A model generated the notes under the pieces. That model ran no database searches. It had not been told where the DNA came from and worked only from the letters and a program-made list of their open reading frames with translations. A stretch of 13,732 bases of DNA from Rhizomucor pusillus (taxonomy: Eukaryota > Mucoromycota > Mucoromycetes > Mucorales > Lichtheimiaceae): NCBI GenBank assembly GCA_900175165.2, contig FWWN02000224.1, forward strand, positions 1 to 13,732, in the 5' to 3' direction. Positions 6,817-13,732 of this stretch are shown one piece after another (position 1 is the stretch's first letter; every line of letters begins with the position of its first letter). The position numbers and the translations under genes were made by a program.

Positions 6817-9800
6817 ATGAACCCTGAACAGCGACCACCGATGGCGGCGCCAATTCGTCCCCAAGCTCGGCCGCCATCTGTTGGCGTGAGACCTCCGGGA
6901 CCAGGCATGCCCGCAGCGAGACCTCCATTGAATGTCGTGCCTGGCGCGGCAGGACAGCCAGCATTTTCTCCAGGTGCATAAGGCAACTGTCTTTACAACG
7001 ACAAAGACCTCATACTCGCGCGAAAAGAACAAAAGACTTACTCTGCTGTACGTAGCTGCAGTTCCTCGACCTGTACATGCGCAGCCATTGAGGCCACCGC
7101 CACCGCAATCAGTGCCGCGACCGCCTATAGCGCAACAAGCAGCACCACCACAACCACAACCTGCTGTGAATAATCTTGTTGCACCAATGGCTAACATGAA
7201 TCTTCAGCAACCACACGCGCCGATGCAACCACAGCTACAACAGCAGCAGCAGCAATCGCCTAGGCCACCGGTGCCAATGGGTTCGCCCTCGCAACCTCCA
7301 GCCAACGTACCAACAGCGCAGGTGAATGGAAACTGAACTGCTGTTCTATATATCTATTTCTTACAACTATATAGAGACCTACAGCTGGTCGTCCTAAGCG
7401 TATATATGCCGTTAATCCAGAAGTGGCTGCCGCAACGATGCCCTCACCCAACGCCCCAGGCATGTCTGGGAGTGCTACACCCCCGTGGCCGCACGGTCTT
7501 CAACCTAATCGACCACCAGCCGTGCCTCCCGCCAAGGGCCAGCATCATTCACTGTCTGCAGCAGCTGGTGTAGGTTATACACAGGGACCTTACACAAACA
7601 CTTCGCAGCAGCTGCCACCCGAACTTCGACCGCCCCAGCAACCTCGTCCACGCATAGATCCAGATCAAATGCCAGCACCGGTACAGGTACGAGAGCAGGA
7701 TGCAATTGTTTTCGGCGACAAATTCTTTGGTACCGTCGAACGCGAGCGCATTCCACTCGCCACTACAAACTATATTGGATTGGATCAAGGTGAGATTCGC
7801 CGTAACGGGATCAAATTGAGACGAAAATCTCACGGTCTTTTGTTAGGAAATGCAAACCCACGCTACATCCGTGCAACCGTGGATAAAATACCGGTCAGCA
7901 GCGATTTAGCAGAGACATCGAAGCTCCCACTCGGCTTGGTCGTGCAACCCTTGGCTAAACCAAGAAAGGATGAGGTGCCGTTGCAGGTGGTCGATCACGG
8001 TGCAGAGGGACCAGTGAGATGTACCAGATGTCGAGCGTATATCAGCCCTTGGTGCACATTTGTCCAAGGTGGCTCGAAATTCATCTGCGGTATTTGCTCA
8101 CATTCCAATGATGGTATGTGTGTAAAAAATCAAAGATGGAAGACGTGTCGGCTGATCACTACCTTGGAATGACGTTGCAGTTCCGGAATGGTATTTTTCA
8201 AACGTGGATATGTCTGGAAGAAGGATAGATCATGAGCAGCGACCAGAATTGCGATACGGCAGTGTGGAATTTGAAGTACCAGCCGATTACTACTCTTCCA
8301 GGAAACCGACGCCACTTAGCTACGTGTTTGCGATTGACGTATCAGCTCAGGCTGTCAAGAGCGGACTCGTCGAGGCTAGCTGCGAAGCACTCAGGGAAAC
8401 GCTTTATGGTAAAAATGCAGCTGAGAGCAGTCGCCTGCAACGCGGCAACAGGATTGGCTTGATTACTTTTGACAGGGCCGTGCATTTTTACAACTTGGCT
8501 GTAGGTTCAAGTAATATCTTATACCTATCATGGATTGCTAATGCTTGATTCATACAGCCTGCTCTGACGCAAGCACAAATGCTCGTCGTACCTGACATTG
8601 ATGACATGTTTATACCCTTACAAGATGGTTTTCTGGTAGATCCGGAAGAGTCAAAGTGCGTAGATCCCGTTTGCGTTTTTCTATGTTTCTATACTAAATA
8701 ACTACAATAGGGATATCATTCTAGAATTATTGCAAAATTTGCCCACCATGTTCCGAAATACTATTAGACCCGAAGCAACCTTCTCCTCTGCAGTCCGTGG
8801 AGGCATGCAAGCCCTCGTAAGTTAGAGAGCGAGATCATAGATATATCTGGAGATATTCTAAGCTTGCTACTCTAAATGCAGAAAAATTGGGGAGGACATT
8901 TGTTTGTGTTCCAATCTACACTTCCAAACTATGGCGCGGATGCACTCAAAGCCCGAGACGACAAGGCATTGTATAACACTGATAAAGAAAAACAGCTCTT
9001 GAATACGCAAAGCGACGCCTACAAGGAACTAGGCAAAGAATGCATCAAGAACGGAGTATGTGTGCATACATGGCTGTTCCCAGCACAGTACACCGATGTC
9101 GCCACACTGGGAGTGGTTTCGTCGCTTACCGGTGGCGACGTTCGATATTACCCTAATTTCAGCGTACGAGACACTCCTAAGATTGTTTTCCAACTGAACC
9201 ACGACATACACCGTGAAACTGGATTCGATGGAGTACTGCGCATTCGATGCTCGGATGGCAAGTTTTTAATTTGTAAAGTTATTTGATTGTAAGTTTAACG
9301 TTGTTGAAAATAGGTCTCCAAGTCATTGATCACTATGGAAATTGTAATATGAGTACTTACACCGATATGGAATTGGCTGGAATCGACGAGGATAAGGCTA
9401 TCGCGGCAGTTTTGAAGCATGACAGCAAGCTAGATGTTGGAAGAGGCGTAAATTTCCAGTGCGCTCTCTTGTATACAACGCGATCTGGATACCGTCGTGT
9501 ACGTGTCCATAATCTAAGTCTTGCAGTAAGCAACCAGATAGCAGAGGTATTCCGTTCAGGAGATGAGGATGCTACCATCGGCATCCTTTTGCGAAAAGCT
9601 ATCTTCGATTCATACCACAAGAACCGCAGAGACATCCACCAAAACCTTACGGAACAATGCGTCCAGATTTTGACCGCTTATCGCCTCAACTGTGCCGCCT
9701 CTACCTCAGCCGGCCAACTTATTTTACCAGAGGCATTCAAATTGTTACCGATATATGTTCATGCATCGCTGAGGTCACATGCTCTTCGAGGAGGTAGAGT

Positions 9801-10595
9801 GTATAGCAGGAGAGAGATGGCAATAGTTTTAATTCTAATCGTGTATCATCCAGTCGGCGCCGATATGCAAATCGACCTTCGCTCCTCGGGATTGTATCTG
9901 CTCAACAGTCTTGGCGTTGACGAACTAGTACTGACACTGTATCCACGGATGTTTGCCGTGCATAATATGGAGGACGATGTAAGAGTTTTAGACTCGGTGC
10001 ACCCAATTCAACTATTCACTAAATAGAATCTAGTGTGGAGTGGCAGATCTTGGAGGGCAAGTCAAGTTGCCACCTATGGTCCGTACCTCATACGAAAGAT
10101 TAGACTCCAAGGGAGCATATTTGCTAGGTTTGTGTGACCGAAAACGGATAAAGAATGCTGCGATGCTGAACGTGGGATCAATTAGATACTGGATCCGACT
10201 TGTACTTTTGGCTGGGTAATAGGATCAGCAGCGACTTTTTGCACAACGTCTTTGGCGTGGAGCGCCTGGATCAAGTAGATCCAAACATGGTAAGGAGCAA
10301 AAAATTGCGTCACGAAAAGGTTGGGAAAAGACAGTTTCTAAACAGGACTTAGACAACTCTGCCGTTCCTTGAGATGCCACTTTCACAACGGATCAATGAT
10401 ATCGCCACGCAACTCCAGGCAGATCGTACTCGGTACCTGCAACTAAGGATTGTGCGCCAGGAAATGGATGCGATTGAGTTTGTGTTCTCAACTTGGATGG
10501 CGGAGGACCGCAACGCCGAGGTGCAGACCTACGTGGACTACATGTGTGTCTTACACCGCAAGATCCAGGATGAAATGAAACGATTAAATAGCTAA
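6817..10595 (+). CDS. SEC24: COPII coat cargo adaptor Sec24 (SEC24C/D, Sfb3/Lst1-like)
   Basis: Model: 12 exons, 6817-6973, 7062-7321, 7375-8113, 8181-8500, 8558-8655, 8711-8816, 8882-9257, 9314-9793, 9854-9978, 10034-10127, 10186-10289 and 10353-10595, giving 1033 aa. Sec24 pairs with Sec23 in the inner COPII coat and selects cargo at ER exit sites. A Pro/Gln-rich N-terminal arm covers about residues 1-200. The zinc finger uses C355, C358, C377 and C380. The vWA-like trunk starts near YVFAIDVS (433-440) and contains the LTGGDV block. Then come a beta-sandwich (MSTYTDMELAG), the helical domain (SAGQLILPEAFKLLP) and the gelsolin-like C-terminus. DKALYNTDKEK, MSTYTDMELAG and DMFIPLQDGFL resemble animal SEC24C/D and yeast Sfb3/Lst1 more than Sec24 proper; this assignment is from memory of the family. 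Intron 7 (9258-9313) has a GC donor. Intron 8 (9794-9853) is 60 nt and free of stops. For the last intron I used the acceptor at 10352 to keep the frame. Confidence 0.96.
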
Positions 10596-10649
10596 AATCG
10601 CTTGATTTTGTGTTCAAGAAAAAAAATTGCATGAAAAAGAAGGAGTTGG

Positions 10650-10712
10650 GTCGTCCCTCTTTATCTTTTGCCTTGTCTTCTTCCCTTTCTTTCCACCCTT
10701 TTTTATTATATC
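10650..10712 (+). promoter_or_regulatory. Pyrimidine-rich tract before the SMS-like gene
   Basis: A C/T-rich stretch ends shortly before the ATG at 10727, within the 131 bp separating the SEC24 stop from the next start. Such tracts are common just upstream of fungal start sites. It argues that the in-frame ATG at 10631 is upstream of, or inside, the 5' UTR and not the real start. Confidence 0.45.
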
Positions 10713-10726
10713 TTACAACTATCACA

Positions 10727-12012
10727 ATGACGTGGATGGAGTATCTTCTCAACCGACCACTTGCAGAACCGACATCTGTGGCACCGTGGGCAGATGCATA
10801 CCAGCGAATCCATATGATAAAATTACGTCTGCAGCCGCCAAAAAAGATCTGTAGCTGCAGTGATCTTTTCTACATTGTAGTTAACCACGATTTCTTGCGG
10901 TTGCTTATTGCAGTCCTCTGGCTTGTCGTTTGCGGATACATTGAATCGTTTCTGGCGCAGTTGAGTGAAATGCGGTACTCGAACACTGTCTACGATCGAG
11001 TAAGCTTCCGCGGGGTGATTCATATCAGTCATTTATATGAATCTTTTTTATTTATATATATGCATTCAATAGCATCCACTGACAGATTTATTGCACGATG
11101 CTTTTCCACGTATCGAAAATTACGAGATTGTCAACTACCTCTTGATCTCGTTACTGCTTTACACTATACTCATATTTCTCTTTCTATCACCCGACTGGAC
11201 GACGCGATTCGTAGCTCTGAGGCGCTGGCTAATTCTTATGGGCATTATCTATGTCTTCCGCGGTATCTGCCTGGTCGTCACTACTCTGCCATCCCCCATG
11301 TTTGATAATTGCCAGCCTCCCGAGACTGCGTTAAACGGGTCTGCAGGCTCGCGGTTCTTGTTCATGTTCCAGCAAATAGGTGGAGCCCTGCATCCGTGCA
11401 CAGACAATATATTCTCGGGTCACACGGCGGCCATGTTGTCGTCTGTCATGATTTGGCGCGTACATTCAATTACCTGCAGGGCATTCGCTTGGATCGCATA
11501 TCTGCTTTGCACAGCTGCTGTACTTTTGATCTTGTTCACGCGTTTTCACTACAGCGTCGATGTTATCCTTGCCATATGTAGGTTGCAGAGAATCGCGAGA
11601 ATAACATCTCTTAGCAATATGATACATTCGATAGATATGTAACTGATGCTGGAAACCTTACGCAGATATCGTGTACACTGTCTGGTATATATATCTGGAT
11701 AATGTCCAGCGCGCTGCAACTCAGTACATGTTTGGACATTCCAACTGTCGAGAACTTTTTGAAGCACGCGTCGAAACAGCAGACAGTATTCTGCTGTACG
11801 AGTACTTGACTTGGCAGCCACATCCACTGGGAAAGCAGTTGTTACTGTGGTTCTGCATGTATGCAGACGGACTTGATATTCGGCTGCGCGCCTTAGGCAT
11901 ACTTGACAAGCATGGCAAACGAGCGAGAGACCACATTGTGGATGTCCATGAAATGACAACAGCTGCCGGCGTATCGACATTTTATCTAGAACGTCAATCT
12001 TTACCTATTTAA
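10727..12012 (+). CDS. Sphingomyelin-synthase-like PAP2_C membrane phosphotransferase
   Basis: Model: exons 10727-10999, 11073-11577 and 11666-12012, giving 374 aa. Family enzymes move a phosphoalcohol head group from a phospholipid to ceramide. The catalytic motifs are visible: CTDNIFSGHT at residues 200-209 and RFHYSVDVILA near 248-258. H208, H250 and D254 would form the triad; the H-to-H and H-to-D spacings (42 and 4) are close to those of animal SMS. About six hydrophobic segments are seen, at roughly residues 58-80, 106-126, 135-155, 209-219, 226-243 and 252-272. A soluble C-terminal tail of about 100 residues follows. The usual fungal inositol-phosphorylceramide synthase is Aur1, a different subfamily, so the substrate cannot be assigned. 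Both introns join codons cleanly; the acceptor at 11072 gives HPLTDLLHDAFP, whereas the later AG at 11085 breaks the frame. An in-frame ATG at 10631 would add 32 residues but lies in the C/T-rich leader. Confidence 0.92.
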
Positions 12013-12088
12013 AACAATCCCATACATATTTTCTTTCTTTTTTTTTTTTTAGCTTTGCTTTACATATCCTAAAATGTACTACATATTT
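12013..12088. other. Short convergent spacer with T13 run
   Basis: Only 76 bp separate the SMS-like stop from the pICln stop. It holds a run of 13 T at 12038-12050 preceded by TTTCTTTC. The two 3' UTRs almost certainly overlap on opposite strands. Confidence 0.5.
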
Positions 12089-12815
12089 TTAATGCTCTTG
12101 CATGTCGTTACTGTCTTGCTGATCCTGTTGTTGCTGCTGCTTGTGGACTTGCCCGTTGGGCTGCTCAAAAACAGACTCGAGATGACGCAGAGCAGCCTGC
12201 TGTACTTCATTGAGCTCTGCTTCATCGCTCGGGTCTGCAAAAAACTCGCCCTCGTCCTCGAGAGCCGCCTGTTCTGCCAAAAATTCTTCATCCGGATGCA
12301 ACGCAGTGCATTCTGATAATGCCATGTAAATTGCTTCTACTGATGCATAATAAGACACCCAGAAACCGCAAATCTCCCGAATGAACTTACACGAGCCAAC
12401 GTCTTGCGGCATAAACTTCAGTTCTGTAACGGTATCTTCCTGATCTTCTTCTGGTATTTGCTGGTTCGGAAAGAATCTTCCCGACTCCAATTGACAGTAG
12501 ATTCCCGGTCGACCGTCTTGTCGCGAAATAGCATGAATGATGATATCAGGATACTCGACAGCTATACCAGACTGAGCCTGTTCAGAGTAAAAGTAGACTT
12601 GACTGGGCCCAGATCGTAACGTCAGCCTCGAAAAGCACGCGCGCTCAAGATCTCCAATTCGCGCCCCCATACCTCTCGCACACGAAAAGTTCACCCGAGA
12701 TCGTGCCGTCTGTGCCTGTCAACGGCGGTAAAACTAGCAATTCCACGTTCTTTTGTGAGTAACGAACAGTTTGATCTTGAAGATCAGGACGCGACGTCAA
12801 TAGGGTAACGGTCAT
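12089..12815 (-). CDS. pICln, methylosome subunit / Sm-protein assembly chaperone
   Basis: Model on the minus strand: exons 12673-12815, 12391-12602 and 12089-12339, with introns of 70 and 51 nt, giving 201 aa (human CLNS1A is 237). pICln holds Sm proteins for arginine methylation by the PRMT5 methylosome and hands them on to spliceosomal snRNP assembly in the cytosol. The PH-like core is recognisable: TISGELFVCESQVYFYS, then SGIAVEYPDIIIHAISR at about 60-76, an acidic loop (EEDQED), TELKFMPQD, and the helix LEAIYMALSECTALHPDEE at 119-137, which closely matches the human block ending CQALHPD. The tail is acidic, then Gln-rich. I placed the intron 1 acceptor at 12603 because it gives the family-like CESQVYFYS; a nearer AG at 12633 is also in frame and would insert ten residues. 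Confidence 0.86.
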
Positions 12816-13236
12816 GACAGCAGAAAAAGGAATAATAGGGCGAAAAGATTCTGCGGTCCTTGTTTCTGAACTTTGTCTCAAACAATGGCATGGTTTCCCC
12901 AAATGTCAGAGCTAGTATCAAGTTAAGCCTACTCTACTACCAGCCTTTACAGTCTTGTCGTCTTGGAGTTTGACAGTTTTCACAACGAAAAGAAAAAAAT
13001 AAAGAAGGTTTACAATTACAGTTTTGCATAAGTTGCGTGGAATTGATTTACTGGAACAAATTTTGATGCTGGCAAAACACCTTTTCCAAAAATTAAATGT
13101 CGCTGTAATTTGTCGTTTTGGTGTATAAATGTATTTAAAATTTCACAAAATGCGACATTACTTTTGGGAAAAAGTGTATAATGAAACGTACAAAATGCAG
13201 TAGATTTAAAACCGTCGATCTCTCGTGTGTAAATGA
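12816..13236. other. Intergenic: pICln promoter, DUF2423 3' end, MITE-like repeat
   Basis: This 421-bp A/T-rich interval separates two minus-strand genes. Its right third contains an imperfect inverted repeat (13077-13177, listed separately) that could be transcribed in the 3' UTR of the DUF2423 gene. The left part should hold the pICln promoter; no clear element stands out. No coding gene was found. Confidence 0.55.
13077..13177. repeat. Imperfect inverted repeat, MITE-like
   Basis: The left arm (13077-13103, acacctttt...aatgtcgc) and right arm (13152-13177, gcgacatta...aaagtgt) are complementary at roughly 22 of 27 positions by eye, around a 48-bp A/T-rich loop. Size and layout fit a small non-autonomous DNA transposon or a transcribed hairpin. 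A TA lies just outside the right arm (13178-13179), but no matching TA flanks the left arm, so a Tc1/mariner target duplication is not shown. Confidence 0.6.
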
Positions 13237-13598
13237 TTAAAAGAACTTTTTAATCTTCTTCTTCGTTACTTTGCCCTTGTTCTTTGCCTTGCCCTTGTAG
13301 CTTCTCTTTTTGGCTTTTGGACCAGGTGCAGTCTTCTTTGGGTTCTCCTGCTCAACGACTTCCATAGCGGCATCGTTTTCAGCAGGCTGCTCTTCTCCTT
13401 CCTTTTGGGTAACTGGTGGTTTCTCGGCAGCAGCAACCTGAGCAGCGGCTAATCGTGCTAACCGTGCATCCTCCACCGGCTTGAACACATTTTCTCGTTT
13501 TATCGCTGATTGCTCGTCAGCCAAATGAATCAAACAATGACATTGTCCATTTTACCTCTGTACTTCTTTTTAGTGTGTGAACGGAGACCTTTGGCCAT
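13237..13598 (-). CDS. DUF2423 small basic nucleolar protein (yeast YBL028C-like)
   Basis: Model on the minus strand: exons 13556-13598 and 13237-13505, with a 50-nt intron (13506-13555), giving 103 aa. The N-terminus MAKGLRSHTKKKYRAIKREN followed by VFKPVEDARLARLAA is the DUF2423 signature: MAKSLRS-like start, Lys/Arg stretch, then a V-F-x-P-V-E-D-A-R block. A Glu/Ala-rich middle and a Lys-rich C-terminus (KAKKRSYKGKAKNKGK, ending KKKIKKFF) follow. The yeast homologue YBL028C is a nucleolar protein of unknown biochemical role, probably linked to ribosome biogenesis. The start codon is separated from most of the protein by the intron; starting from an in-intron ATG would lose the conserved first 14 residues. 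Confidence 0.87.
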
Positions 13599-13732
13599 TT
13601 TTTTTGTTGTCGTTAGATCGAGTAAAGACAAAGAGGGCAAAATTTGAGTTTTTGAGTTTGAGACAAGAAAAAAATGCAGCAGCAATTTCGGTTCCTGAAC
13701 GCTCTGCCACCTCTTGCCTTCCTCTTTTTTTT
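13599..13732 (-). promoter_or_regulatory. Promoter side of the DUF2423 gene
   Basis: These 134 bp precede the minus-strand start codon, up to the window edge. A T-rich run directly abuts the ATG on the plus strand (A-rich on the coding strand, a common fungal leader), and a C/T tract occupies the last 25 bp of the window. No TATA box is evident and the region is incomplete. Confidence 0.45.

Noticed and set aside
6808..7197. 129-aa minus-strand frame rich in Gly/Cys/Arg
   Set aside because: Antisense shadow of the Pro/Gln-rich SEC24 N-terminus.
10346..10352. First AG (10344-10345) as the last SEC24 acceptor
   Set aside because: It puts the downstream exon out of frame and hits a stop; the AG at 10351-10352 gives TTLPFLEMPLSQRI, which fits the family.
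10631..10726. In-frame ATG at 10631 as the start of the SMS-like protein
   Set aside because: It would add 32 residues translated from a C/T-rich leader only 35 bp after the SEC24 stop; the 10727 ATG directly precedes the folded region.
848..13598. A functional gene cluster or novel multi-gene system
   Set aside because: The eight genes belong to unrelated housekeeping pathways in mixed orientation, with no shared substrate, repeated motif or defence-like architecture.

Overview
The window looks like nuclear DNA of an early-diverging filamentous fungus, most likely Mucoromycota and probably Mucorales. The evidence is eight intron-rich protein genes with short introns (29 inferred; all are 50-88 nt except one of 158 nt), mostly GT-AG with CTAAC/CTAAT-like branch sites; a Tc1/mariner-IS630 (DD34E) transposase relic of a kind common in Mucorales; and a fungal-type Opy2 anchor. 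The lineage rests on protein character and gene architecture; no database search was run. All exon models were built by hand from splice signals and family resemblance. Every model closes in frame.

Layout, left to right. 1-415: C-terminal end of a Tc1/IS630 transposase, cut by the window edge and frameshifted. 848-2247 (+): Opy2-like signalling membrane anchor, 3 exons. 2364-2936 (-): small nucleolar-type protein made of a GNL3/Nug1 N-terminal domain without a GTPase, 4 exons. 2937-4198: about 1.26 kb with no gene I can support. 4199-5332 (+): CAF16-type soluble ABC ATPase, 5 exons. 5333-5913: gene-free convergent spacer. 5914-6671 (-): Mms2/UEV1 ubiquitin E2 variant, 5 exons. 6817-10595 (+): COPII cargo adaptor SEC24 (SEC24C/D or Sfb3/Lst1-like), 12 exons. 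10727-12012 (+): sphingomyelin-synthase-like PAP2_C membrane enzyme, 3 exons. 12089-12815 (-): pICln methylosome subunit, 3 exons. 13237-13598 (-): DUF2423 small basic nucleolar protein, 2 exons. 13599-13732: promoter side of that gene, ending in a pyrimidine tract.

The genes do not form a cluster or pathway. They are mainly housekeeping functions (ribosome biogenesis, snRNP assembly, ubiquitin signalling, ER export, sphingolipid metabolism, stress signalling) in mixed orientations. UEV and SEC24 share a 145-bp head-to-head promoter; OPY2/GNL3-N, CAF16/UEV and the SMS-like/pICln pair are convergent.

I found no convincing new multi-gene system. The points most worth a second look are the fungal sphingomyelin-synthase-like enzyme, a possible Uev1A-like alternative N-terminus of the UEV gene, two GC-AG introns, tandem acceptors inside the ABC signature of CAF16, the GNL3 N-terminal domain without a GTPase, and a MITE-like inverted repeat at 13077-13177.
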